Source: Cladorhizidae sp. MBARI D1340-BT2
Lineage: Eukaryota > Porifera > Demospongiae > Poecilosclerida > Cladorhizidae
Assembly: GCA_028752905.1 (NCBI GenBank)
Contig: JAQNBH010000011.1
Location: 5,463,125 to 5,527,124 of the forward strand
Direction of reading: 5' to 3'
DNA length: 64,000 nt
In this document: piece after piece, positions 35,414 through 49,907 of the stretch
Layout of the letters: every line of letters begins with the position of its first letter
Numbering within the stretch: the first letter of the stretch is position 1
Position numbers and translations under genes: made by a program
The notes under the pieces: model-generated
Told to the model about the DNA's origin: nothing
What the model saw: the letters and a program-made list of their open reading frames with translations, nothing else
The model's database searches: none

Positions 35414-37255
35414 TATGATATTCTTATAAATATAAAAATAACAACAGCAACCACAAAAAAATTGAAACAAAATAAAATCTACAAACAAACAAACAAACAA
35501 ACAGGTTTCACTTGTCAAAACAGAAAACTATAAGACTGTACTCATGAAAACAACTATAACTTGGCTGAAAAAACCCTGATATTTATAAAGTCATGTGATA
35601 TAGTAGCAGTATGTCCTTCTTCATGGCTTGAGGGCTCTATCAGGTAAGCACTGTTAATCAAAACTCTTGATTTCTTTTCCTCTAGGTCGCTAACATTTAG
35701 GTCAATGACCATAACAGGTTTTAGTTCTTAGCTTACTTATACCTCCATCTTCAAGCTCTAGTACAGTGAGTAATGATTCTCTTTCATAGCGAGATATGAA
35801 ATCATTTGCTGCTTGCTTTTGCCGAAGATGATGATACTTTTAACTGCCATTTCAATGATAATGCTTGCAGCTACCTCTCTATTCCAGCACCTATAGTGTT
35901 ATTTTAGTAGACTACGGTTAGATGCAGCCTTACTAGTCAATTTTTTTATACTTCTATACAGGAAGGTGAGAATGGGCTAAATGGCTATACAACAGGAAAT
36001 GATGCTGGAATAGTTACTGTGTTCATCTAGCTTTCTTTCTTAATCATTCAATGCCTAGCCTTCATTACTAGTATAGTAGTATTGATTTGATGTCATCAAG
36101 ATATTGTTATGCTTGGATTGTGTATGGATAAGTAGCCAAGAATTTTTGTGTTCCTTACATATTCCAAGCTGGTGCAAATTTGAACAACCTATTGCCCCGC
36201 AAATTATGAAACAGATATATGCATGTGTAAGTGGCTGTGAGAGGAGTTCTGTTAACCTACTAACTGGTGTAAGCTTACGTATATTATGTATTCACCAAAA
36301 ACTACGATTGAATTATTTAAAAAAACATCAAATAGGTTGTAGTGTTCTAAGGTATCCCACAGAGGTCTAAATTATTTTGATATGTTCCTATTAAATATGA
36401 AGGCCAGAGACATTCAGTAACTAGGGGGGAAATATTGAAAAACAGTGACCATTTAGAATTCGAGCAGCTGTTTCAAAGCAATCAAGATGTCCAGTTGACT
36501 AACTTTGGAGGGATGTACTTTCTCGAGTTCTTGGCGATGACTTCAAAATCTTGAGGGTAAAAGCAGTGATGAAGGATGTCGTATCTTGTCTTACATTTGC
36601 CAGAACAGTACTGACCCTGAAGCTCTGCTATCACTGGACAGAGTAGTTGTGCCTGACTTAGCTTCGAGAAAGACTAGCACTTTCACTCAAGCTGATGATT
36701 TGGAAAAGATTACCAGCAATGAAGAAGGTATTCCTAGTTAGTTTAGATAAGTTAAGTGTGCAGTTGATGAGCAGAGCATGACCAAAGGCTGTTTTTATGC
36801 TTTAACTGCTTTGTTCAAAGCTGCAGAAATAAGTGGTTTTGATGCATGGAGTGATGGATTGGGCAGTCTTCAGAGCATCATCAGCTTCACTGGCCATTCC
36901 TATTGTCGTTACGTATCCCTTATATTGCAACAGGGCCTGCCTAAAATAGAGTCCTAGGTCGTTATATTTACCGTCTAAACACACACCAAAATAAGAAGTA
37001 GCAACTTGAGCAAACTTGAACTTTCACCCAACTGGAACCACACCCATTAATTAATGGATGCCAGCGCTCATGTCATTCGCGCATCCCTTTTACTAGGTCA
37101 ATGCCCTTTTGTCGTCTGTTCAGCTTTGAAATCACCAGCTTTTACAAAAAAATCAAAATAAAGCATACCAGAATGACGAAAAACTCAAATAAACACACAC
37201 CAGAATGATGAATTGACAGATCGCAATACTGCTTGAATAGAACTCGATTCTATTA
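35414..37255. other. no recognisable gene; short acaa repeat
   Basis: Contains an (acaa)n-like run near 35484-35502 and small open frames without domains. A coding-like stretch near 36480-36740 has several stops, and I cannot identify it. Confidence 0.4.
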
Positions 37256-37261
37256 AAGCAG

Positions 37262-37357
37262 TGCGATGTAGTGCGATGCAATGTGATGCGATGTGATGCA
37301 GTTTTGTGTTAGCAATATTTTTTTAACGGAAGCATCGCATCACATCGCATCGCATCA
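37262..37357. repeat. short inverted repeat of gatgcgatg units
   Basis: GATGCGATGTGATGC at 37285-37299 is perfectly complementary to 37337-37351. Each side is itself an array of gatg(c/t)g repeats, so a hairpin with a loop of about 37 bases can form. Confidence 0.8.
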
Positions 37358-37359
37358 TT

Positions 37360-39390
37360 TCAGCATATTGCATGTTGTGAATCAGCCTGAAGAATGATGT
37401 GATCAGGCAGTGTATTCTCAGACTACTAAAGGAAATCTTTGTAGATGCTGATAGAATTTGTTAAAGTTATAGTTGGCATTGTTGTCACTATATAGTGCGC
37501 TGAGTATGCTCTTCATCATTATTTACATCGATTTTTTATTGGCATCACTCATCCAAATATGTACCAGTTCTCTCTGCACATAGAGAGTGCAGCAGTACAT
37601 ATGTTTACCTTACAAGATTGATGAGAGCTTATGTATTTAATGTCAAAAATGGAGTACACCACCTCCAAAGCTAGAGCATGTTGTTAGTCCTAGCAGCTAT
37701 TAACCATTACCTGTTCTCACTTATCTGTGCAGCCAGTTTTATTTTATTTTCTCTAGCTTCGCATCTGCTGCGTTCCCCCCTCCCGATCAACATTCTCTTC
37801 ACTATGACTACCATTCCTAATTTACTTAAGCACACTTTGTATAAGGCAGGTCACCAGTTAATATGTTTTTAATTGTGAACATTTTGAGACTACTTACTTA
37901 GTTACATTCTTTTGCTCACCAAAAATAATCTACTCTGATTGCTCATATAAATGGAAGAGTGGTCAAAGCAGTTGTGGTCTACATGCGTACAGTTGAACTG
38001 CTCACAGTTCTTATTTTTTACAATTCAATCAAAAAAAAAATCAAGTAAAAAATATTTTTGTGTTTTTTCCGTCTATAATCAACTAAGTCCTCAAATAAGT
38101 GAAAACAGGTGATTTTCCCATGACATGCACTGTGCTCAAGGTATGTTCTGAATAGTGTATTTATCCAGATGATAGTAGAGGAAGGTATAATAATAATATT
38201 AATAGTTCATGTAATAAAAAATGTAACAGCACAATAACAACAAGAATGAACTTACTGATGGTATGTGGCAGCATTGATGGTACCTGGTTTAATACTCTTC
38301 AAGTACCTAATACACAAGATAAAGGATATTATTCCAGAGGGAGTATACTAATCTATAATCCATAACCCTTCTACCCCTTTCACATACCCCACTTCTTCCT
38401 CAAAACAGCAAATGTTATCGTATGCTTGCAGATATCCAACACAGAATACTTCCTTCTGGCTCTTGGAACATTCCCCAAGTTGATGAGGAAAATGTATATG
38501 GTAGACTTCATAATGCAACTAATTGGTATTATTTTTTGTTTTAAGAGAAACGATACCATTGTTTACAAAGTGTCATTAAAACTTGTGGTTCCAACTTTAG
38601 AGCTCCATAGCTTCTGCACACTTAACTCTATGAACTTCTCACTCTGTGTGCTCTCTTTTGATACTTTGCATAGATATAACCTTGCCCAAGTTAAAGGCAG
38701 TCATATTTGGAGACCTCAAATCCTGCATCCCCAAATTCTCTGCAGTTCTAGGTCCTAATTGGAAAGCACTTGACAGTTAGTACCAGTGATTAGAGGAAGC
38801 CCTGCTCTATACAATGAGTGCTTTCATTAGGCGGTAAAAGGTGAGTACATGTGGGCATGCCCCCTGATTGAAAATCGATATATAATTAGTTTTCAACCCA
38901 CAAGCTTGACCACATACTCAATACTCAAGTTTCAACGTTCGAGAAATGAAATACTCAGCAGTAAAGAAAAAGTCCCTCGTATAATGCAGCCGTACATAGT
39001 GTATTAGCTAGGATATCGATTTGTGGGGCAGACAGACTATCATGTCTTGCAGTAGTTGGATTGTTTGAAGTTAGACAATGCATGTTTCACTTGTTGTAGC
39101 CTCAACCTTTAGCCATACGACTTTACTATTCATCACCATCCAGGAAAACAGAATGCAATGCAGATACTTGTGAAGGGGACTGGTAAACTAGTTTATAGTC
39201 AGGGAGGAAAGGATTATTAAGATTGTACAGTTGCTTTGGAAGAGCTGTGGGTTTATAGAATATAAGTGGCAAGTCCTTTGTACAACAAAACACAACAAAA
39301 ATCTTGCAATGAAAAAAACAACTGACAAAACAGCAACAATCAGAAAAACTACAACCAGCAAAACTTAGTAGCTGGTAGCCTCTCTCCACC
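37360..39390. other. no recognisable gene
   Basis: AT-rich non-coding sequence. Open frames near 37678, 38426 and 39126 show no recognisable domain. Confidence 0.4.
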
Positions 39391-39399
39391 AGTTCAATC

Positions 39400-40350
39400 T
39401 TTGGCAGGACCTTTCATAAGTGTCTATTACTAGGTGCACTTAGCACAGCCAATAGTTCTCCAAAATACTTCTGTGTTTCATTGGTACATACTTTCACCTC
39501 CCTCTGTATATATCCCTTCAGTTTGTGACATTGAGTTTCTCAGGTAATTCCAGTGCAAACCTCCATCAATCGCATAGTTATGATCCATGAAGGTCTTGGC
39601 CAAGCGAGATATGTGCTTAAGATCATTGTCTTGCAAGAACCAGTGGTTGTGGTCAGGCAAAATGCCCTGCAAAAAGGTAGCAAAGACTTATTCGAAAGTT
39701 CTACATACAACGTGCCCCACATGTTGAGATGCAAATCTTGCTTACACCTTGAAGGCTTATCCGAGTCCAGACATGATCCTCAATAATCACTTAGTTATTG
39801 TGCATCATAATTAGTGCATCTTGGTTTGTTCTTTAGGTGGGGTGGTGGGAGTCACCTTTTTTGAGCAGCTGAAGGACCTGTAAGATTTAAGTTGTAGTGT
39901 GCACTCATCAGTCCACACTACATCTTCAAACTCGCAAGACCATTATGTAAGGAGCTATTGAGCCCCTTCTAATCGATAGGGGTTAGAGATTATGAGGTTA
40001 ACCGTACCTCTAATTATATACAATTGGCATGTTGGATAAGTTGGCAGTAAGAGCTGCAATAAAAGATCCATCCAAGAGGAGTCCGACACCTCTAGATTGT
40101 AATACATGGTGAAGCTGGTATGCTGTGGTCTTCATCTGCTCATTCTCAATTTTTTAATCTCTGCCATCGCAATAGAACGTCTTCCACTTCCTGCCTGGCA
40201 ATGGTTCCAGTTTTGCTATAGCAGAGCATAAGATTCCTTACCCCACACTACTTGCAGGCAGACCTTCATCGGACAATACCTTTGCAATGGTAGTCAACGT
40301 ATAGTACTCTCTCATCAAACACAGGATCTTTTGTTTCCACCCCCATGATA
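39400..40350 (-). pseudogene. Tc1/mariner transposase fossil
   Basis: On the minus strand a piece near 40000-39870 reads like the second catalytic strand (WTDECTLQL across a frame change). Near 39670-39590 HWFLQDNDLKHISRLAKTF matches the third core block of Tc1/mariner transposases (usually QDNDPKHTS). It is followed, after a frameshift, by a segment like the post-catalytic helices (KEYIQREVK-like) down to 39400. A helix-turn-helix N-terminal part may be present near 40330-40100 but is too decayed to be sure. Many stops make it dead. Terminal repeats were not found. Confidence 0.65.
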
Positions 40351-43300
40351 CTCACAGAAATAAGATACCTGATGATTGAAGGATAATGAAACAGAAACCT
40401 GCAGAAGGGGTACTAACATTAAGGGAAGCAAGGAGCTTTACTATTCCAGAAATCAAGGACCACAGGGACTTACACTGATTAGTAATTACACTGATCCTTG
40501 ATAGATTGGCTCACAACACTGATACTAGATCACACCTACCAAGGGGTACTAATATAAGAGCAAGCAAGGTGAGAGAAAAGGAGGATGAGAGACTGTGCTT
40601 GTCAGTAGAACAAAACTGCTTCAAGACGGGAAACTGATGCTCACTGCAGTAATTATCATTCATTCAGTGGATTGCTATACTAGAGTAAAGAACCTGGCAC
40701 TCACTAGACTGCACACTTCCGAAAAGAAGAATGGTGGCTAAAATGGTATGGAAAGACTTGATGTGTGTTTCAATGATCACCTAAATCTCACTATGTAGTT
40801 AACAGCATCACTTTTTGATATAAGGGGCATACAAACACATCTTCAAAGCGTGCCATAAGACTATAAGCTGCAGCTTACCTTTAACCAAGAACAATTTCTG
40901 AGAAAGCTTCATGGCTACAGAAAATGTGAGATTAGCAAAATGAATCAAACAATGTACAGGTAACTAAGCTTCAATTCAGCACACCTTATGCAACAAACAA
41001 TTGTCTGGAGAGCAAACTGTTTGAATTTCAATCACTGGTGCTGAAGAAAAAGTTTCATAATAGCTTTGTGCACAACAGGGAATGGAACTAAACTCCTTGC
41101 TCTTGTTATCTTCAAGGAGCCAAATAGAACATTGGTCCAATGCATCACAGCACAACTTCATGTGCCTGATAATCTTGAAGTCACTGCCACTGAAAATGGA
41201 TTGATGACTTTCTCTAAAGTGCATAGCTGGCAGCATTAAGTGTGTGACTAGACTTCAGAGCTCACTTCATTCTTTATGTGGGAGCTCAAACAGCATAGAG
41301 GGCTCAGAGGAAACAAACATTCCAGGGAAAGTGTTCCAAAGGAGATTGAAGAGGACAACAATGAAACACTTGCAAATATTCAGGTGAAGAAGCTGACAAA
41401 GTGGAGGGCCTGGAAAAATGTGTGAAGTCAGAGAGTATCTACAAACAATAAACTCGACCTGGCACAACAATACAATAGCTCTATTATTTCAGGCTAATTT
41501 AAGTTTTTATGCACATCTCCAAGTCCTAGATCCATGTACACCAATCTCTTTTGCTTACTGGCAGACATGTTTGCAAGAGCAAGTGTCCCACTCATTGAAA
41601 TGTTGAGATAAAAGGTTAAGTGCCCATGGGTGCTGACTGTGTAGTCTACAGTGTGTGTGTTTATATAAATATTGTGTGTGTGTGTGTATGTGTGTCTGTC
41701 TGTCTGTGTGAATCCGGTGAGTGTACCTGTAGTTGTTGCTGCTGCTGGTGGTGTGCATCTTCTTCTTGGGGTTGTTGTGTAGAGTGGCTGCAGGAGTAGG
41801 TGCAGTCATTGTCTACATCAAATGTAGCAGGGAGACACATTAATCCCCCAGCCAGCTCCCACCTCCTGCTCCGCTGTATGATTACATAGAGCTACCTACT
41901 ACTACTAAACATGAAGTAGAACTTCAACATAATGTAACTTATGGACATGTTCATTAATTGAGAATGGTTAATAGTTCTTTTATAAATATAGCAACATAAA
42001 TTAAGTATAAAGATAACCAGAAGCTCTACAGTTATTTCAATGTCATTCTCTACTATCATTAATAAGTGGACCTAAAGGTCATGCAAATGGGCTGTGTTCA
42101 ATCTTGCACCTCAACCTTTAACCCTCCAAGGTTCACCTACAGAGTCAGGGCTTTTACCTCTTTCCAGGAGCTCAGGAAAGTAAGTGTCTTTGTCAAGTGA
42201 TCTAGATCATATGCTACAAGCTCAGCTTCTGATCCTGCTGAATCAGCAAGTTTTCAAAGTAAAGATGTTACCATCATGTATTAGAATTTCGCTTTTGGCA
42301 GATACCTTCATGAAGGCTAGAAACCTAAAGCATCTAGCTAAATGATTGAAGAACAAATGTCGAGCCTTTCTACCAGCAGATCTACCAATACATAATGTTT
42401 CCTAAGTTCATTTACAAACTCCAACTCCAATTGTAATTGATTTCTCAAATACTGCACACAACAGCAAGTGATGAATCATTCAATTATGACCACTAGCCAG
42501 GTCATTCTGTTTATGAGCACTTTCAGAGTAAATCATAAAGTAACCAAGTTTACTCTGCCCATCCATATCATATGATGAGTGGGATCTACTGTAATCTGTA
42601 TGTCCTAGAGGCAGATTCAGTGATGTATGTAGCTATCTATCAAGGTTACCATGTACAAGTGTACACTTGCCAAGCTTGTGTAAGAGTACAAACACAACTT
42701 CCACAAAGTACAAATTTAATAGGTGCACCTGAAAGTCAAGCAAATGTGGCATATTTGAGGTTCTTTCCCATACCTCCCTTGAGATGGAGTCAAAAGATCA
42801 AGTCAGTAAATCATTTCACTTCATTAATGTAATTAGCATAATGAGCTTATAGCACACTGCAAGTTTCAGGTATTCATTACAACCAGGAGTTACTGGGCTC
42901 ATTTTAATTATCTCATGCACATGTGAGATTGACATTTGGTGTATGTAACTTAGATAAATATATATATATATGATAACTGTATCTGCCGAGGTAATTGGGA
43001 ATAGTAATACCACAAGTGAGACCTACTACAAAATCTAGCTACAGATGCAATCACGTCCAGGTAAGAGTTAGGTAATTCCATGTCCCACATAAAGAATCTC
43101 ATCATGTAACTATATATATATATGCACCTATGTATTACAATATTGATCTTCATTAAATTAAGGATCCTGTAAATGATTGTTGTATACATTGGTAAATTCT
43201 TGTTTGTACCAGTTTTTAAATATAACTTGTTTCTATTTGCTTGCTTATAGTCAAGCAGCTACCCACAAGAAGTTGCTCAATATAACACCAGAACTATCAT

Positions 43301-43660
43301 AGATGTTATTATTTACCATGTGTATTACTAAAGTAATGCCTGTGTATTCATGCAATGCACAAACATCATGTGGTTACCTGGTTTTCTTGGTCTGTGCTGA
43401 TAACCATAGTCACATGAGGGAACCAACTGATACCCGAGGATGGCAGTGATGATGGAGAAATTCACTGCCTAAAGCAGGGACAGTGCGGTAGCTGAAGCTG
43501 AACCAAAAATTGCTTAGCTAAGTTCGAAAATGAAAAGATTTATAGTTAAGTAGCTGCTAGCTGAGAAATAAGCTTTGTTGTTTTTTGTCTACCATATCAA
43601 AATAGGGGTCAAAAGATGGATCCCACTTCCTGATACGCCATGCATGGCAATATGAAGCCA
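40351..43660. other. no recognisable gene; gt microsatellite at 41655-41712
   Basis: Non-coding sequence with a (GT)n and (CTGT)n tract around 41655-41712, which generates His/Thr-rich open frames on the minus strand, and at runs near 42958-42970. No domain is recognisable in the remaining open frames. Confidence 0.45.
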
Positions 43661-43662
43661 TC

Positions 43663-43850
43663 ATAATATCCTTCTCAATAATCAACTTGAAATTGTATTC
43701 TTTCGATGTTTCATTCTAGTCAAGGAATAAATTCATTATTCCTGTAATAAATTCATTATTCCTGATGAAGGATAGAGCATCTAGTCAAACTATCGAGAGA
43801 ATACAATTTCAAGTGATTATTGAGAAGGTTATTGTAATGTTATTATAACA
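43663..43850. mobile_element. palindromic MITE, family M1 copy 2
   Basis: The left arm contains ccttctcaataatcaacttg and the right arm its reverse complement. The central part repeats aataaattcattattcctg twice. Same family as 19658-19858. Confidence 0.75.
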
Positions 43851-43859
43851 AAAGAGAGA

Positions 43860-44390
43860 GTTCATTGATACCAATTTCCCATGCACTGACAAAGCTTCTC
43901 TTCTGTCGTGAAATGTGCATAATTTACGTTCTCTGTGGACAAATTGTATTTTTACCATGACCTATAATTAGAGCTTTTCAGGTACCGGGTTTTGTTGAAG
44001 GTCTGTGCTATGATGCAAGTAACTTCTCAGTTAAGTGTTCACTTCTGTACTGTGTATATAAATGTGAAGATTTCTTACTCACACACATGCATGATCATTG
44101 AATTGAGGATGGAGGATGACAACCTTCATGAGTTTCCTCTATATGTCATCAAATTGATGTTGTTATTGACTTTCTTCTCAAGTTACCACAATGATAAACA
44201 GGCCAAACAAGTCTACCAATGGCCATTCTCAGGGTCACTCCTTCCACAACATAGGGAAAACCCTTTCCACCCATCAACTTTATGTGGAAGGTCTGTCTTG
44301 AGCAAGGTGTGATTACTTGTCATGATCTGCCAAGGACCGTGATGTGACATCCTGCTTTTGCAAGAATTCATATTAGCGATGATCTCAGCC
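43860..44390. other. no recognisable feature
   Basis: Non-coding sequence preceding the LINE fossil. A plus-strand open frame 43992-44312 has no recognisable domain. Confidence 0.4.
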
Positions 44391-44399
44391 TCAAAGCTT

Positions 44400-45860
44400 C
44401 ACATTTATGGCTTCAAGCTTGTTGCTGCATGCTAAATATGGCGCATTGTAACCTACGTAAGACACAAACTGACGGATTTGTTTTCTCCATCCTCAATCAA
44501 TTGAGCACAAGAAATGTGTCCATGACAACTGTGAAGGTTGGGGATACCACCATCATCACAAATGTGTACAAACCACCTCAACCTAAGTGGCACCAAATAC
44601 TTCCTGTTAATACTAATCAGAAGTCCTTGCTGGTGATTTCTATATAGTACAGAAGAGGAGTCCTGTAAACAACTGACGGCTTGGGCCTCTGCCAGTGATC
44701 GTTATCTTCTGTACGAGGCCAAGCAGCCAGGTTCTTTCCATTTATGCAGATGGAGGAATGACTCCAATCCTGACCTGAGTTTTGTTAAACAGGTTGATGG
44801 CCATCCGCATCATGCCTCCCAAAAGATCTTCTCCCATTACATTCATAACCAGAATCAACCAGCTTTGATTCATATTGGTATTCAGATTCCTATGATTAAT
44901 TCTAAGTCACTCCTCCACTGAATTTCAGCAAAGCAAACTGGGAAGGTTTCACAGATGAAATTAAAGAAAATCTCGCTCAGCTTGACCCTGCCCCTGAAAG
45001 TTATACCAGCTTTTGTAGGACCAAAAACACAAATAAACAGTGGGTTTTGCCTGCCACTGAGGAATTCTTGAAACAATACAAAGCTTCGGATGAACCTGAT
45101 GTTGTTACAGAGCTCTTAGATCATTTAGTTGGTAGCCAGTACACAATGCTGGCTAGAGTCTGTCAAAGAACTCAATTTCACAAACTCTAGTAGGAAGTCC
45201 GGGAAACTCCTTGATATCTTGAAGCAGCTTTACCTACTGTTCACCAACCACCTTAGGTTTCAGTTGCTGCTAGGCCAGTTCGATGGCTTCCATAAAAGAA
45301 GCCCAATGGGAAGTGGAAAAAAAACTTACAGAGACCCTCTCCTCATCACCACTAATATCCATTTCTGTGACCCGTACATCAGAGCTGATATCAATGCTAA
45401 TCTCTCCTTTACCAAAGCACAGAGAGCCACAGGTGTCGATGACCCTGAATTCCTAAAGAATCTGGGAACCAGTGGACCCATATGGTTGACTTCATTTTTC
45501 ACCACAGTCCATGCAACTGGTGTCATACCATCAAATTGGAGAAAGGATAAAATCATTGCCATCCTCAAGCCAGGAAATCTGCAGCTGCCAGCTAGTTATT
45601 GACCCATATCACTCCTTTGCACTTTCTTCAAGTTATTTGAGTGCCAACTAATTGACGAGGTTTTCTCCACTTGTTGTGCCTATCCTTCCCAAGGAACAAT
45701 TAGTCAGGTCTAACTTAATAATTCTTGTGACCTAACTTTTTCTCTAAACCTTACTTAAGCACTATGCAATAGACGGTCTAACTTGCCACTCCATTCTGTG
45801 GTTTCACAAGGTATCACCTTAGGTCTTTTTTGTTCTTTAATATCTCCAACCTACTGATAC
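44400..45860 (+). pseudogene. Non-LTR retrotransposon (LINE) fossil: endonuclease end and RT start
   Basis: Near 44429-44600 the pieces TVKVGDTTIITNVYKPPQPKW match the late part of an AP-type endonuclease of animal LINEs. After stops, ALIHIGIQIP-like sequence (44870) belongs to the linker, KAQRATGVDDPEFLKNLG (45410 on) to the region just before RT, and VIPSNWRKDKIIAILKPG (45520-45590) to the first RT block, followed by SLLCTFFKLFE. Near 45810 a VVSQGITLGLF-like remnant of a later RT block follows directly, so the RT centre is deleted. Not functional. The clade cannot be fixed from these pieces. Confidence 0.65.
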
Positions 45861-45864
45861 CCTT

Positions 45865-48440
45865 AAGGCTCTATTCTAGGGTAAAATTATTTTCCAAATT
45901 CCAAAACTACAACATATTATGTGAATTATTATGAATAAATATAGGACATGAGCTTTACGATGTAGTAAACATTCTGTGACATGAAGTGTAGCGATTGTGC
46001 ATGCACTTAGGAAGTAGCACTCACAACATTAGTTTGACCTAGTTTTTAAAATGGTGGACCACGAACACCCAAAAATAACAGAGCTCATATCTCTGCAGAA
46101 ACACACATTGGCATATTTTCACTGTTATTAGTTACAAAAAGACTTCTAGAGTGCCCATGCATTGCTAAGATTAGAACTGGCAGAATTTAAAACTGTGAAT
46201 GCACCTTGAAATTCATCTTATCTTCTATCTCTGTTTCTAGTAGCAGAAGATTCACATGTGTATTTCTGTTTCTGGATTGCAGCAAAAAGGGATGGCTAGT
46301 GTGGTTGTCAATTTTTGGAAACGTAACTCAAGTTACCCGATCAGCAGCTACTGTTGAATAATCTTACTACTAAACATGAAGTGGAACTTCAACTTATTGA
46401 CACGGAACTTACTTCAGCCATGCTTACCTATGGAATCACTAATTCTATGCTACATAGGAACATTTCTGATTTTTAATGATTTTGTGAGCATTAAACGTGC
46501 ATTATTTGCATATACGTACAAAATTATAGGACTGGAAAGCTGACTAACTCTATCACAATCTGATTGTCTTTGTGCAAGCTATGGTTGAGGAGGGAAAGTG
46601 AAAGTGGTGTAAGTGCTGAGCCGCTTGATGCCAGAATGTATTGCAAAACTGGTTGGTTTCAGGAATGAAAAAGTTCACTGAACAGGAGTGAGCCTAGTAC
46701 TTTTCATGGAGGGAGGAAGTCTACTCATCTATTCACAAGATCCTACTTCTTTCCAGCTGTTGTATGCAGCCCTCCCACTTCAAACAGCACCTGAGTTTAC
46801 TACATGTAAAACACTGGGCTAATTCCGTGGGTGCTCCCTTCCTCCCTGAGACAAATCAGTGAACCTCTGCCTTACAATGGAAGTAGTAGCAAGCTCACAA
46901 GTAAGCTCAGCACTAACGATACTTCAACTTGCACTCTTTATTATCCCTTAACTGTAGGTTGGAAGGAAAAGAAAGTTATACCAGATTGTAGCAATTTTGT
47001 GATTCCAGCCCTATAGTTTGGTCCATATATACAGTAAAATGGATGTGTAATACTCACGAATTCATGAACTACAATACATTTTCCTATGTGTCATACAATT
47101 ATTGGTAGGCGTAGCTCAACTTAGTAGGTAATCAGTCAGTCAACATAATTGATATAAACATTTGGAAAGAACAATAAGTAGAAAGAAAGGATATATGTAT
47201 AGGCAAATAATGAGAAAAAAAGAATAGACAGGCATGCATACCAATGTAATAAACCATCCACTTCCCATGGAGTGTGCTTACTTCAAACACCAATTGCTCC
47301 GACCAGAAAATACAGGTTATTGTGGGGCAAGCCTGAGCACAGCTTGTGGTGGTGTTGGGGAGGAGAGTGCATGTCTCTGGAAAAAGTGTATATACATTCA
47401 GACGACAGACAAGCAACGTCTAAAAAAAAATCGGGCGTGAAATTTGATTATTCATAGAGTGGAATCTGACTCTCTACAGCACGAATTCTATTTGACAGGT
47501 CTGCATACTCAATCACTTCCATTATCGACATTGACAGAACTGTGTAGTCCATAAGTGAGCTCCGCCCACTATGATCGTCCTTGCGGGGAGCTCAAAAAAT
47601 ATATACGCAGGAAAAAAAGTGCTGTTTGACATAAGACAACTTGATGGTTATCACGGAGTGCTATGTTAGTTACTAACCTATACAGTATGGAATGACTACT
47701 AGTAAATGGATGCTAAAGGCATGCCCACACTAGTCCATAGTTAACATTTGAGTCCACATGAAATATGTTTTGAAAGTGCATGTTATAGTATTTCAATGTG
47801 CTCATATTATAGTCACCTCTACAATTATGTTGATTGAAAAAATACAACAACCTTATCACTTCTGGTTCTAAACAACAACAGCACTTCCCTGCAGGGTGGA
47901 TTGTCAGCCCTGGCTGCAAAAGCAGAAATGGAGTGTAGGGACAATGACTAGTACAACAGATGCATAGTTATTCAAAGACACTGAACAATGAGGGGAAAGA
48001 GACATACATTGAGAAACTTATTTGTGTTAGTCTGTGTCGCTTGTGGTACATATTTTCCAGAAATTGCTGAAACATTTACTATGGATAAGACTAGTTGGTC
48101 AGTTGAAGTATGGAAATATAATTACATATTCTATCAGCTGCCCTGGAGGATGCACACAAAAAAGTGTAGCCTTGCTCTCAAGAAAGTAGCAATGGTACAG
48201 CTGTTATTTCAACATCCTTCAAGTTGAGTCAGCGTTGTCAAGTTCCAGCAACATTTTGAAAAGAAGTGGCTTTGGCTTCAGAGTGAGTGTGAGAGGCTAG
48301 TGCTGTTTAGTGACCTTATTCTCAGAGCTAGCACACTTATTATTTGTTTCATATGCCATTTCCCACTGATTGCTTTACCTGCTGTTTGCCAACCAGCACA
48401 GATTGAAGCAAACGTAGTTGCCGCTACGCTAACTCAAAGT
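45865..48440. other. no recognisable gene
   Basis: Non-coding AT-rich sequence with scattered short open frames. I see no domain or element end that I can support. Confidence 0.4.
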
Positions 48441-48536
48441 TATTCAGCTGCAGTGGGTTGACTATCTATATTATCTTCAGCTGCAGTGGATTGAATATCT
48501 ATATCCTTATTAGCTGCAGTGGGTTGGTAGTTATCC
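48440..48536. repeat. tandem repeat, three units of about 36 bp
   Basis: Three copies of (c/t)agctgcagtggrttg with a following tatctatat spacer, immediately before the left end of the hAT element. Confidence 0.8.
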
Positions 48537-49907
48537 AGGTCATAGTCTAAGGAAGTTTGCTATTACTCAGGGGCGGATCCAAGGGGGGTGTTTAGGGGGT
48601 TTAAACCCCCCCTTTTTGCCAAGTCAAAAAAAAAAGGAAAAAGGATAATAAAAATAAATTTAAATTATAAAACTGATGATGCCAACCTTTCGACTAAAAT
48701 GCGCTGGTAAGAAATCTATCTTTCTAAAATATAAGTAAGGCTAAAATATAAGTAAGGTAAGCATTTCAAACTGGAATGGCAATGACTACAAAGTAAATTA
48801 TATAACGGGAAGAAAAAAATTTCTACGAAGTTTTTAATGAACGTGCATGCGCAAATTCTGAGATCGTCACATGTCAACAGGCTTCAATTGGAGTAGCTTG
48901 GTGTAAACTGGTCAAGAATACTGTGACAGTGAGCGAGTTTTGAGTCACCTCCCCAACTTACTTTCTGGGTCCAAGTCTCTCTTTTAAGTTGTATGGAGCC
49001 ACCTCTCAAAAAAGTGAGGCAGCTGTCCATTCCGGATTTCTTCAGGTAACATATTGACATTGACACTAGCCTATGATTAGGCCTGTACTGGAGGATAATG
49101 TTGATTGTCACGTTTGTGTATGTAAGTCTACTAGGTTACTAGTTTATAATTATGTCATATTGGGTCCTAGAGCTAGTTTTAAGTCTCGAAAACTAATCCC
49201 CCTTCAGCACCTGAATCAATATTATTATTATTCTGAACTTTTCAACCTGATGAAGTGTGTGGATTAATGTGATTTCCTTGCATGTAAAAGATTTATGGAC
49301 AGCCACCATGTACTGATGGTGGCATATACAAGTAAATTAATTAACAGATGACCAAATTAATAATATGTGAGGTTCCCGTTAGAGGCAGGAGGTATTGTGA
49401 GTATGATTGATGTGCATGAAAATCGGACGGATGTAGTGAAATGAGTGAGGTATTTTAATCGAAGTGTGTTATGAAATAGTTCCATAAATATGATAGTTCC
49501 ATAAATATGTTGATAAATTCCGCTTCATGGTGAAGTTGTGTCTGTAGGAGGCAGGACATTCCATGAATTGAGGTTATGTTGAGAAGGGTCTGGGGACAAG
49601 ATTTTGTATGTGTAGTAAGCTGTGAGTTGTCAGATGAAATGCCTAGAATTCTAGACCAGGCACCTAGTTCTGCCCGCTTGAACTTCAAGGAGATGGAGTA
49701 GCAGAGGCTCGCTCAGCTTTGTTGTAACAGCACTGAAGTTGTGGTCACTTGTTCACGGAGGGATGTTTTGAACCTACAGGAGGCTCAGATTACATTCCCA
49801 GAGCTTTGATATAATTCCTTGAGCACATGACTAAGATTATTAGCCACATTCCACAAGCACATGGAATTATGTAAAATGTACGCAGACGCTTTTCCCAATG
49901 CGGAAAG

